Positions 50,753-58,936 of a stretch of DNA of 64,000 bases are shown in pieces. A program made the translations under genes and the position numbers. The notes under the pieces are model-generated. The model ran no database searches. It had not been told where the DNA came from and saw only the letters and a list, made by a program, of their open reading frames with translations. Every line of letters begins with the position of its first letter. Position 1 is the first letter of the stretch. The stretch comes from a bacterium D16-56 (lineage in GTDB: Bacteria; Bacillota; Clostridia; Lachnospirales; Lachnospiraceae), in assembly GCA_003611875.1 (NCBI GenBank), contig RAYY01000005.1, positions 62,001 to 126,000 on the forward strand. Reading direction: 5' to 3'.

Positions 50753-51988
50753 CTACACCTGATCCGGCAATCCTGCATTGCGGAATTTCTCGGTATGCAC
50801 CATGGCATGCTCCGTCCGAACCAGTTCGCCAAGTACCCTCTTGTTCTTATCTTCCCCCCGTTCCACAAACCGATAAAGAGGATTCATCTGAAACACCCCA
50901 TTTTCATACCCTACCATCTCTGTGATTTCAATAGTTCTGCGTGATTTATCCCGAAGCCTGGAAAGCTGAATGATAATATCCACGGCTGAGGCTATCTGCT
51001 GTCGGATCGCCTCAATGGGAATATTGTTTCCGGATACCACCATGGTTTCCAGACGGCTCAGCATATCCTTTGTGGAATTGGCATGGCCTGTGGAGAGAGA
51101 GCCGTCGTGGCCTGTGTTCATGGCTTGAAGCATATCTAAAGCCTCCGCGCCGCGGACCTCGCCCACCACAATACGCTCTGGCCTCATACGCAGAGAAGAC
51201 CGGATCAGATCACGGATCGTCACCTCCCCCTTTCCCTCCATGTTGGCGTTTCTTGTCTCCAGACGTACCAGGTTCTCTACCCCCTTGATCTGCAGCTCTG
51301 CCGAGTCCTCAATGGTGATCACCCGCTCGTCCTTTGGAATAAAATTGGAAATGGCGTTTAAAAATGTGGTCTTTCCGGATCCGGTTCCTCCGCTGATAAA
51401 AATATTATATTTTGCCTTTACCATCCGTTCCAAAAGCTCTGCTACCTCTGGTGTGATGGATCCATAATCAATCAGCTTTTCCACGGTCATCGGATCCTCC
51501 GGAAATTTACGGATGGTGACAGTAGGGCCGTCCAGAGCAATCGGCGGAAGCACTACATTTACACGGGACCCATCCAAAAGCCGGGCATCCACAATCGGAT
51601 TCGCCTCATTGACGGTTCTGTTTACCTTGGACACAATGTTCAAAATCACATTTTCCAGCTTTTCATTTGTCTCAAAGCTTACGTTCTTCCGGTAAAGACG
51701 CCCTGCCTGTTCCACAAAAATGTGGTGCGGGCCATTGATCATGATCTCCGTAACAGAAGGGTCGTCCACTAAAGGCTGAAGCACATCCAGTCCTCTCATG
51801 GAATTAAAGACCCCTTCCATCACCTGCCGCTTTTCCGTCAGGGACAGATATTGCCTTTTTGATTCCTCCAGGACAATGTCTGCAATCACCTCCCGAATCT
51901 CGTCGTCCTCCACATTCCGGGTCAAATCCAGTCGGTTTGATACCATTTCACGAATCTGCCTGATATATTCCTGCATATCTGCAATCAT
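50753..51988 (-). CDS. tadA: TadA/CpaF-type secretion ATPase
   Basis: A 411-residue hexameric ATPase powering pilus assembly. The start MIADMQEYIRQ at 51988 has GGGAGG 6 nt upstream. After an N-terminal domain (VTEIMINGPHHIFVEQAGRLYRK) come VNVVLPPIALDGPTVTIRKF, Walker A FISGGTGSGKTTFLNAISNF, the Asp box VITIEDSAELQI, Walker B RPERIVVGEVRGAEALDML and the His box NTGHDGSLSTGHAN. Complete and of normal length. Between tadZ and tadB. Confidence 0.95.
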   Translation of the reverse strand: MIADMQEYIRQIREMVSNRLDLTRNVEDDEIREVIADIVLEESKRQYLSLTEKRQVMEGVFNSMRGLDVLQPLVDDPSVTEIMINGPHHIFVEQAGRLYRKNVSFETNEKLENVILNIVSKVNRTVNEANPIVDARLLDGSRVNVVLPPIALDGPTVTIRKFPEDPMTVEKLIDYGSITPEVAELLERMVKAKYNIFISGGTGSGKTTFLNAISNFIPKDERVITIEDSAELQIKGVENLVRLETRNANMEGKGEVTIRDLIRSSLRMRPERIVVGEVRGAEALDMLQAMNTGHDGSLSTGHANSTKDMLSRLETMVVSGNNIPIEAIRQQIASAVDIIIQLSRLRDKSRRTIEITEMVGYENGVFQMNPLYRFVERGEDKNKRVLGELVRTEHAMVHTEKFRNAGLPDQV

Positions 51989-52015
51989 CGGTTTCCTCCC
52001 ACCCTTTTCCGGCAA

Positions 52016-53107
52016 TTATCGATTTCCCATTCCGATCTGAAGCATCGGGTTCATGACCTGCAAAAGCCTGTCACCAAAACGCAGAATATTCCCCTTCCCT
52101 GCCAAAATTCCATCTGCCATAACACTGGTGCAATAAGGAAGCCTGCTGCGGATCTCCTCCGGCAATATGTCTGTTGTGCTTCCTCCTGGATGAACCCTGT
52201 TCATAATCAGATACATTTTCTGAAACAGGAAATCATAGGTGTCATGCAGTCTGGATTCTCTTATCAAACGCTGAAGCTTTTCTATATTTCCTTCCTCTGG
52301 TACCACCGGCACAAAAATCGTATCTGCCTCCCTTAAGACTGCCTTGGTCTGTCCTGTAAAGCCGCAGGGCGGATCAACCACAACCAAATCATAAATAGAC
52401 AATTCCTGAATCGTCTTCAGCAGCCGTCTCATATCCTCAGCATTAATTTCCTCATACTCTGAAATGCTCTCCACCCCGGATACATAGTGAAAGCCTGCAT
52501 TGGCTTCTGCCTCTGTGCTTCCCTTCAGCTTAAGCCCGGCATTCATCCCCTTGGTCTTTAAGGCAAGGAACACATCCGAAAGATTGCCTCTGGTCTTTCC
52601 CAGCCATTCTCCCACAGAGTCGATCTCCTCCAGATTTAAATACAGGATATTCAAGCCTGCCCTGGCTCCCGCTGCCGCTAAAGCCAAAGACAGGGTCGTT
52701 TTCCCTGTACCCCCGGCCGGACTGAAGAATACGGTGATCCTGGTTTCACTGCTTCCCTTCACCGTCTCCAGCGTACCCTCATTTTCTGCATATTTTAACA
52801 AAACGGCATCCGACAGGCTTTCCATCCGCTGATATTTCTTTACCGTCTCAAAGCCGTCCACGGAAATCATGCTTCTGGCCATTACGATCCTAGTCATCCC
52901 AGATGTCAGATCCTTTAACTCTAAATCAGCCAATGCTTCATCCACCATCACAATATCCGCCCGGTTCCCATCCTGGAAATACCGGCACATCCGCTCTCGC
53001 CTTGTAAATGTGATTAATTCCAACTGAGGGACATTTTCCATAAAATAGTAGGAAAGCTCTTTTAAATACCGCTCGTCACAATCCGCCAATACCATTTTTT
53101 TCTTCAT
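52016..53107 (-). CDS. tadZ: TadZ/CpaE-like localisation ATPase (MinD/ParA fold)
   Basis: A 363-residue cytosolic protein. Residues 1-115 look like a degenerate receiver domain (KMVLADCDERYLKELSYYFM; DIVMVDEALADL), followed by a ParA/MinD domain with deviant Walker A TVFFSPAGGTGKTTLSLALAAAG, a DLVVVDPPCGFTGQT switch and VPVVPEEGNIEKLQRLI. Such proteins place the pilus machine. First gene of the tad operon; its promoter is overlapped by an XRE-type operator. Confidence 0.88.
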   Translation of the reverse strand: MKKKMVLADCDERYLKELSYYFMENVPQLELITFTRRERMCRYFQDGNRADIVMVDEALADLELKDLTSGMTRIVMARSMISVDGFETVKKYQRMESLSDAVLLKYAENEGTLETVKGSSETRITVFFSPAGGTGKTTLSLALAAAGARAGLNILYLNLEEIDSVGEWLGKTRGNLSDVFLALKTKGMNAGLKLKGSTEAEANAGFHYVSGVESISEYEEINAEDMRRLLKTIQELSIYDLVVVDPPCGFTGQTKAVLREADTIFVPVVPEEGNIEKLQRLIRESRLHDTYDFLFQKMYLIMNRVHPGGSTTDILPEEIRSRLPYCTSVMADGILAGKGNILRFGDRLLQVMNPMLQIGMGNR

Positions 53108-53152
53108 TCAAACTTCCGCCCCTATATCTTCTTTTTTCGACATTCGTTTGAA

Positions 53153-53181
53153 ATTATATCACTTAACTATAAGAAAGTAAA
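53153..53181 (-). promoter_or_regulatory. tad operon promoter
   Basis: On the minus strand TTTACT (53176-53181), 17-nt spacer, TATAAT (53153-53158), about 45 nt before tadZ. The -35 lies within the inverted repeat at 53173-53189. Confidence 0.75.
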
Positions 53182-53189
53182 CTACTTTT
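53173..53189. promoter_or_regulatory. Operator 1 for the XRE regulator (covers tad -35)
   Basis: GAAAGT-AAACT-ACTTTT, an inverted repeat with 6-nt arms and 5-nt spacer, one mismatch. Same design as operator 2 at 53212. Binding here would block the tad promoter. Confidence 0.65.
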
Positions 53190-53211
53190 TATTAATTAAG
53201 CATTTAAAAAG

Positions 53212-53228
53212 GAAAGTATATCACTTTC
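53212..53228. promoter_or_regulatory. Operator 2 for the XRE regulator
   Basis: GAAAGT-ATATC-ACTTTC, perfect 6-nt arms, 39 bp from operator 1. It ends 4 nt before TTGACA (53233-53238), the probable -35 of the regulator gene, so it may also autoregulate. A convincing -10 for that promoter was not found at normal spacing. Confidence 0.6.
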
Positions 53229-53343
53229 TTTTTTGACAACTAATATCCTATACCATTTCCAACTACAATAAAGCTATCACCGTCAGGTTCTTAAATTTCT
53301 TGAAAGCACGATAAGGTGCGGAAACGGAGGAAATAAATCCCAG

Positions 53344-53655
53344 ATGAATGTTACACAACGTATTGATGATCTATGCAGACAGCACAATATAAGTAAATAC
53401 CGCCTTTCCCAAATTACGGGAATTTCTCAATCTGCTTTTTCTAAAATGGCTCGTCAGCAATCTTCCCTATCACTTGAGACAATCCAAAGGATTTGTGATG
53501 CTCTCAGTATCTCTGTGGCACAGTTTTTCTCGGAACCAGGAGAATACCCTGACCTGACAGCAGAGCAAAGGCAGCTTCTCAATTCCTGGACCCTGCTGGA
53601 CGAAAAAAAAAGAGCCTTCGCTCTCATGATCATTGAAAAAATTTCAGAAATCTAA
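53344..53655 (+). CDS. XRE-family (Cro/CI-like) transcriptional regulator
   Basis: A 103-residue protein. The first 65 residues are a helix-turn-helix: VTQRIDDLCRQHNISKYRLSQITGISQSAFSKMARQQSSLSLETIQRICDALSISVAQFF. The C-terminal part (DLTAEQRQLLNSWTLLDEKKRAFALMIIEKISEI) is helical and may dimerise. It is divergent from the tad operon with a 236-nt gap containing two inverted repeats, so it is the likely tad repressor and autoregulator. GGAGG is 13 nt before the ATG, a little far. Confidence 0.88.
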   Translation: MNVTQRIDDLCRQHNISKYRLSQITGISQSAFSKMARQQSSLSLETIQRICDALSISVAQFFSEPGEYPDLTAEQRQLLNSWTLLDEKKRAFALMIIEKISEI

Positions 53656-53685
53656 CCTGTAAATCCTAAAATATGTCAAAAGCAG

Positions 53686-53735
53686 ACAGAGGCTGAAGCA
53701 CTTCTTATTGTGCACCAGCCTCTGTTTGTTATTAT
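53686..53735 (+). terminator. Bidirectional terminator between the XRE gene and tctA
   Basis: ACAGAGGCTG (53686-53695) pairs with CAGCCTCTGT (53716-53725), with GCAC/GTGC inside, followed by TTGTTATTATTTT. Convergent genes share it; the minus-strand side is less T-rich. Confidence 0.8.
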
Positions 53736-55243
53736 TTTGTCAATACATCTTCCTTTGCTTTCTTTGCCGCAGCCCCCTTCCAAAAGGAATAGGCCAGCAT
53801 CCCTGCGCTTCCTGCCAAAATCACGGCTGTCACCGGCTTTGAAAAAACGCTGGCCAGGCTTTGTCCGTTCAGCACATAAGCTAGGCGAAGATTCTTCTCG
53901 CTTTCCTGCCCTAACACCAGCCCCAGCACCAGGGCAGCAGAATTGTACCCCAGCCGGATAAACAGATAGCCGAAAATCCCGGCCCCTGCCATCAAAAGCA
54001 CATCCCGCATGCTTTGATTCAGCCCATAGGCGCCTGCTGCCGCCAGCACCAAAATCACGGGTCCCAACACGCTGTAAGGCATCTGAAAAAGCTTCTCAAA
54101 GCCTCTCACCATCACTGCAGCTACAATAACCATAACAATATTCGTCAAAAACATGGCAGAAAAAACACTTGAAAGATACTCCGGCCGCACCTCAAGGAGG
54201 GTGGGGCCCACCTGAACCCCCTTTACAAGTAATATGGTCATCATAATGGCTGCCGCATTGCCTCCGGGGATGCCAAAGGATAGCAGCGGAACCATGGAGC
54301 CGGCTGTGGCCGCATTGTTGGCTGCCTCAGAGGCTACGATTCCTGCCGGAAGCCCTGTTCCCATCTGCTCAGGATGCCTTGACATCCTCTTTTCTATGGC
54401 ATAGGACAAAAAGGAGGCAATGGTGGCTCCTGCCCCAGGCAGGATTCCCACCGCCAGTCCCACAAGCGAAGACCGCAGCATGGTAAGCCTGGTCTCCCAA
54501 AGCTCCTCTGCTCCCGGAAAGACGGTTTTTGTTCTTTTCTCCATGCTCTTTCCTGCTTTGCCGCTTTTCCTCTGTTTTTCCGTCTGCTTCAGCACCTCTG
54601 CTGCCACAAACAAGCCGATCATAACCGGAATCATCTCGATTTCTGAAAAAAATACGGATTCGCTCCAGGCAAACCGAGGTGTCTTCAGGAAAGGATCCAT
54701 GCCCATACAGGCCAGCAAAAGCCCCAGAAGAACCGAGATCATGGTCTTTACAATATTTCCCCTGTCCAGGCAGGGCAGCAGGCACAGGCCCAGTACACCT
54801 ATGGCAAACAGCTCTGCATATCCAAGCCGTCTTGCCACTGCAGAAAGCTGCAGGCAAATCAGCACCATGGCAAGAGCCCCGATCATCCCTCCTGCCGACG
54901 AGGCAATCAGGGAAAATCCCAGAGCCTTTCCTGCGCCCTCCCTCTGGGCCATGGGATAGCCGTCCAGAATCGTGGGAGCACTGGAAGGCGTGCCGGGAAC
55001 CCGGTAAAGAATCGCCGTAATGCCTCCTCCTGTAATAGAAGCCGAATACACGGCTGCCAAAAATCCCACCGCAGTCTCAGGGGCCATCCCATAGGCAAAG
55101 GGAAGCGCCAGCGCCACAGCCATGGAAGCGCTGACCCCCGGCATTGCCCCGAAAATCACCCCCAATACGGTTCCCGCCGTAATCAGTAAAAAAACGGAAG
55201 GGGTGAGAATCATATGAAAACCTGTGTATAATATGGAAAACAC
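53732..55243 (-). CDS. TctA-family tripartite tricarboxylate transporter permease (orphan)
   Basis: A 503-residue membrane protein with about 11-12 helices. LGVIFGAMPGVSASMAVALALPFAYGM and the repeat-like VGLAVGILPGAGATIASFLSYAIEKRMSRHPEQMGTG are the two signature TctA loops, followed by EAANNAATAGSMVPLLSFGIPGG. TctA works with a small TctB and a binding protein TctC; neither is present beside it, although citrate lyase genes lie 14 kb away. The start appears to be GTG at 55243; an internal ATG ten codons later is possible. The order is downstream of the NlpC/P60 gene by 18 nt. Confidence 0.9.
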   Translation of the reverse strand: MFSILYTGFHMILTPSVFLLITAGTVLGVIFGAMPGVSASMAVALALPFAYGMAPETAVGFLAAVYSASITGGGITAILYRVPGTPSSAPTILDGYPMAQREGAGKALGFSLIASSAGGMIGALAMVLICLQLSAVARRLGYAELFAIGVLGLCLLPCLDRGNIVKTMISVLLGLLLACMGMDPFLKTPRFAWSESVFFSEIEMIPVMIGLFVAAEVLKQTEKQRKSGKAGKSMEKRTKTVFPGAEELWETRLTMLRSSLVGLAVGILPGAGATIASFLSYAIEKRMSRHPEQMGTGLPAGIVASEAANNAATAGSMVPLLSFGIPGGNAAAIMMTILLVKGVQVGPTLLEVRPEYLSSVFSAMFLTNIVMVIVAAVMVRGFEKLFQMPYSVLGPVILVLAAAGAYGLNQSMRDVLLMAGAGIFGYLFIRLGYNSAALVLGLVLGQESEKNLRLAYVLNGQSLASVFSKPVTAVILAGSAGMLAYSFWKGAAAKKAKEDVLTK

Positions 55244-55261
55244 CCTTGCCCATCCCCCTCT

Positions 55262-56953
55262 TTAGTTCAAAAACCTTCGTATCGTCTTCGGCTTTCTGTA
55301 ATTCCAGGTAGAGATCTTGATTCCGCTCCGCCGGCTTGCCGCGTGGACGATCTGTCCATTTCCGATATACATGGACACATGGTTTACCACACCGCTGCTG
55401 TTGGTATAGAAGATCAGGTCGCCTGGCAGCATCTCGCTGGCCGTGACAGCCCTTCCTGCCTTTGCCTGCTCTCTGGAGGTACGAGGCAGGCTGACTCCTG
55501 CCGCATTTCTCAGCACATACTGTACAAAGCCAGAGCAGTCGGCGCCGGTATTGGGATTGGTGCCGCCCCACACATAGCGGTTTCCTACAAACTGAAGAGC
55601 ATAGTTGACAACCTTGCTCCGCAAGGCCGCCTGCTGATTGGCCCTCTCCTCCACTGGTGAGAACTTAATGGCCTCTGTCAGGGCATAGCGCACCTCCACA
55701 TTATTGTCCCTGGTTGCAATAAATGCCTTGTCCGAAGCTTCGTCCCCTCCCTCACTGTCGCCGGTATCCAGCTCGATCTGTACCCAGCCGTCCAGCTGAT
55801 CCAGCACAGTATAGCGGTCCTCCTTAGAGATCTGAGTCCAAATCTTAGAGCCGGTGCTTGGCTCCGAACGCACATTCAGTCTGTCTGTATTCACAATGGC
55901 CATCAGGGTAGCTGACTCCAGCGCCAGGTCCCTGGCCTCCTGCCCCACTGCCACATACTGAGGATCCGCCGTGATATAACCGGTAATGGAACCAGATTTT
56001 ATCTTATACCAGCCATCCTCTGTCTCCAGAATCTCCCCTGCCGCCTTACCGGGGAACTTACCGATAATATTCGTATCATCCTCCGTACTGGGGTTTTTGC
56101 GGATATTCAGATAATTATCCACCTTGGAAATCACCAGGTGATCATATTGATTTAAGGCCATTGCCCTTAAATCCAGCTTTCGTGCCTCGTTCAAGGCATA
56201 CTTTACTGTCACAAAATCAGAGGATATGTAGCCTTCCTCAATCCGAATCCAGCCGTCCAGCTCCTCCAATACCGGATACCGCTCATGATTTAAAGCCTGC
56301 GCCACCACATTGGCCGCATCCTCCATATTCGGCTCTGAGCGGATGTTCAGCTTCTCCGTAGTCACCTCTGCCATCCACTCCACATGCTCCATGGCTGTCT
56401 GATTTGCCTCAGAACCACTGATTACATACCGGTTATGAATATACCCTTCAATGCCGCCGGATGTAATATGGCACCATTCCCCCTCTGTTTCTAAAATCTC
56501 ACAGGCACTGTTCTGCTGCAGCTTTCCGATAATCTTTCCATTGGACCCAGGCGTTTCCCGGACATTTAAATACCCCGCCACCTGAACCAGCCCCAGATTG
56601 GCATAGGAATCCACCACAGCCTGCTTTTCCTGAAGGATCCGCTGCCGCTCCTGCTCCTCCGGAGACAGGGTGGACTCTATGGTAAGCATGGTCTCGGTCT
56701 CTGGTACTGTCTCCTCCACACCCGATTCCTCTACCTTCCTCTCTGCCGGAATATCCTGTCTGGAATCTGCAATGCGGGACAAGACTGCCACAAACACCAC
56801 CAGCACTACAATCCCGCCTGTCCAGATAATAAACTGCCGTTTGGCATTCCGCTTTCTCTTTCGTGACTTTCTTGAAATGCGTGTATAGTCGGTAGTATCA
56901 TAATCTGTTCTTTTGTTATCACCTTTATCCAAATTGGTCTGATGATCTGCCAT
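55262..56953 (-). CDS. SH3-repeat NlpC/P60 peptidoglycan endopeptidase
   Basis: A 563-residue membrane-anchored wall hydrolase. A basic cytoplasmic start precedes one helix (about 40-62: FIIWTGGIVVLVVFVAVL). Four bacterial SH3 repeats follow, each with an LNVR/LNIR motif (GYLNVRETPGSNGKIIG, EKLNIRSEPNMEDAANVV, NYLNIRKNPSTEDDTNIIG, DRLNVRSEPSTGSKIW). The C-terminal NlpC/P60 domain has Cys in GADCSGFVQYVL, His in VVNHVSMYIG and IVHAASR. It cleaves D-Glu-diamino acid bonds. SH3 domains bind the wall. GAGGAAAGC lies before the ATG. Downstream of aspS, probably in the same transcript. Confidence 0.9.
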   Translation of the reverse strand: MADHQTNLDKGDNKRTDYDTTDYTRISRKSRKRKRNAKRQFIIWTGGIVVLVVFVAVLSRIADSRQDIPAERKVEESGVEETVPETETMLTIESTLSPEEQERQRILQEKQAVVDSYANLGLVQVAGYLNVRETPGSNGKIIGKLQQNSACEILETEGEWCHITSGGIEGYIHNRYVISGSEANQTAMEHVEWMAEVTTEKLNIRSEPNMEDAANVVAQALNHERYPVLEELDGWIRIEEGYISSDFVTVKYALNEARKLDLRAMALNQYDHLVISKVDNYLNIRKNPSTEDDTNIIGKFPGKAAGEILETEDGWYKIKSGSITGYITADPQYVAVGQEARDLALESATLMAIVNTDRLNVRSEPSTGSKIWTQISKEDRYTVLDQLDGWVQIELDTGDSEGGDEASDKAFIATRDNNVEVRYALTEAIKFSPVEERANQQAALRSKVVNYALQFVGNRYVWGGTNPNTGADCSGFVQYVLRNAAGVSLPRTSREQAKAGRAVTASEMLPGDLIFYTNSSGVVNHVSMYIGNGQIVHAASRRSGIKISTWNYRKPKTIRRFLN

Positions 56954-57046
56954 GCTTTCCTCTTTCCTGACGTATTTGCTGTGTCATCCAAGTCGATTGA
57001 AGCTCCCTCCAGGTTTTCTCCTTGAATGGATGAAGAAGCTGTTTTC

Positions 57047-58867
57047 CTATTCTCTCCCCTGTCCCTGGCTTCCTTCACTGACCTTAATCCCCAGCTCCTC
57101 AAGCTGCTTTTCATCCACTGCAGCCGGCGCCTCGCACATCAGGCAGGAAGCATCCTTTACCTTGGGGAATGCGATTACCTCCCGGATATTGTCGCAGCCG
57201 CTCATCAGCATAGCCAAACGGTCAAACCCATAAGCAAGCCCTGCATGAGGCGGAACTCCGTACTGAAAAGCAGTCAGAAGGAATCCAAACTGCTCCTGGG
57301 CCTGTTTTGGCGTAAAGCCCAGCACCTCAAACATCTTGCTTTGAATATCGTTCTGATGGATTCGGACAGAACCGCCTCCCAGCTCTGTGCCGTTAAGCAC
57401 AATATCATAAGCCTTTGCCCGAACTGCACCAGGATCCTTGTCAATGAGATGCCAGTCTTCTTCCATGGGCATGGTAAAAGGATGATGCATGGCCACAAAT
57501 CGCTCCTGCTCCTTTGAGTATTCCAAAAGCGGGAACTCTGTCACCCACAAAAACCGGTAATCATCCTTTTTCAAAAGTTCCTGCTGCCTGGCCAGCTCCA
57601 GGCGAAGATTGCCCAGTACATCCCAGACCACCTTGTTCTGATCTGCGGCAAACAAAAGAAGATCCCCTGCCTCTCCTTCCATAGCTGTCACCAGACGGTC
57701 CATCTGCTCCTCTGTCATAAATTTGGCAAAAGACGACTTGCGGGTATTGTCCGGCTGAATGGCCACATAGGCAAGCCCTTTTGCCCCATAGCCCTTTGCA
57801 AACTCCACCAGGGCATCAATCTTTTTCCTGGCCATGGTTCCCTGTCCCTTGGCATTGATTCCCCGGACGGTTCCTTTATTTTCCAGTGCCCCCTTAAATA
57901 CGGCAAATTCACAGTCCCTCACCACGTCGGACACATCTCTCAGCTCCATGCCAAACCGCAGGTCAGGCTTATCGGAGCCAAACCGGTCCATGGCCTCCTG
58001 CCAGGTCATCCTGGGAATCGGCTGGGGAATCTCCACCCCCAAAAGCTCACGAAACAGCCTGGCAAGCAGGCGCTCGTTTACATCCAGCACATCATCCACA
58101 TCCACAAAGGACAGCTCCATATCGATCTGGGTAAATTCAGGCTGCCGGTCTGCCCGCAGATCCTCATCCCGATAACATCTTGCCAACTGAAAATACCGGT
58201 CATATCCAGAACACATCAAAAGCTGTTTAAAGATCTGAGGCGACTGGGGCAGAGCATAAAAGCTTCCCGGATGAACCCGGCTGGGTACCAGATAATCCCG
58301 GGCCCCCTCTGGCGTACTCTTGATCAAGGTAGGGGTCTCGATCTCCAAAAATCCCTCCTCAGCCAAAAACTGTCTGGTCAGAATGGCAATCTGGCTTCGC
58401 AGCATCAGATTCCTCTGGATATCGGGTCTCCTTAGATCCAGATAACGGTATTTTAACCGCAGCTCCTCCTTGGTCTTGGATTTTTCTTCTATAGGAAATG
58501 GCGGTGTCTCGGATTCTGACAGGATCCGCAGGCTTTTTGCCCGCACCTCAATGGCGCCTGTGGCAAGATTTTTGTTAACCACATCCTTATTCTCACTGCC
58601 TGAACGGGCCTCCACTCTGCCGGTAACGGCAATAACAAACTCACTTCGCAGCTTCTCTGCCTTGGCAAAGCTCTCTGCCCCGCAATCGCTCTCCTCAAAA
58701 ATAATCTGCAGGATTCCGGACCGGTCCCGCAAATCTACAAATATGATCCCACCTTTATTCCTGCTCTTCTGCACCCATCCCATGACTGTCACATTGGCTC
58801 CGATCTGGGCGGCGCTTACCTCTGTACATCTGTGAGACCGCTTCAGCCCCTGCATTGACTCTGACAT
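57047..58867 (-). CDS. aspS: Aspartate-tRNA ligase
   Basis: A 606-residue class II synthetase. N-terminal OB-fold anticodon domain (VTVMGWVQKSRNKGGIIFVDLRDRSGILQIIF), motif 2 (FKQLLMCSGYDRYFQLARCYRDEDLRADRQPEFTQIDMEL), the bacterial GAD insert (about 300-430), and motif 3 (GLAYGFDRLAMLMSG). Normal length for bacteria. It charges tRNA-Asp, and whether it also charges tRNA-Asn cannot be told here. GAGGAG is 7 nt upstream. 69 nt after hisS, forming the common hisS-aspS pair. Confidence 0.96.
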   Translation of the reverse strand: MSESMQGLKRSHRCTEVSAAQIGANVTVMGWVQKSRNKGGIIFVDLRDRSGILQIIFEESDCGAESFAKAEKLRSEFVIAVTGRVEARSGSENKDVVNKNLATGAIEVRAKSLRILSESETPPFPIEEKSKTKEELRLKYRYLDLRRPDIQRNLMLRSQIAILTRQFLAEEGFLEIETPTLIKSTPEGARDYLVPSRVHPGSFYALPQSPQIFKQLLMCSGYDRYFQLARCYRDEDLRADRQPEFTQIDMELSFVDVDDVLDVNERLLARLFRELLGVEIPQPIPRMTWQEAMDRFGSDKPDLRFGMELRDVSDVVRDCEFAVFKGALENKGTVRGINAKGQGTMARKKIDALVEFAKGYGAKGLAYVAIQPDNTRKSSFAKFMTEEQMDRLVTAMEGEAGDLLLFAADQNKVVWDVLGNLRLELARQQELLKKDDYRFLWVTEFPLLEYSKEQERFVAMHHPFTMPMEEDWHLIDKDPGAVRAKAYDIVLNGTELGGGSVRIHQNDIQSKMFEVLGFTPKQAQEQFGFLLTAFQYGVPPHAGLAYGFDRLAMLMSGCDNIREVIAFPKVKDASCLMCEAPAAVDEKQLEELGIKVSEGSQGQGRE

Positions 58868-58936
58868 AATTTTCTCCTCTTTCTTACCTGTTATCTTTTT
58901 GGTGTACCGGGTCTTCTGTCTGGCTCAAGGGATCCC

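Noticed and set aside
57726..58930. Overlapping frames opposite aspS
   Set aside because: They lack ribosome sites and similarity, and the aspS frame is complete and typical.
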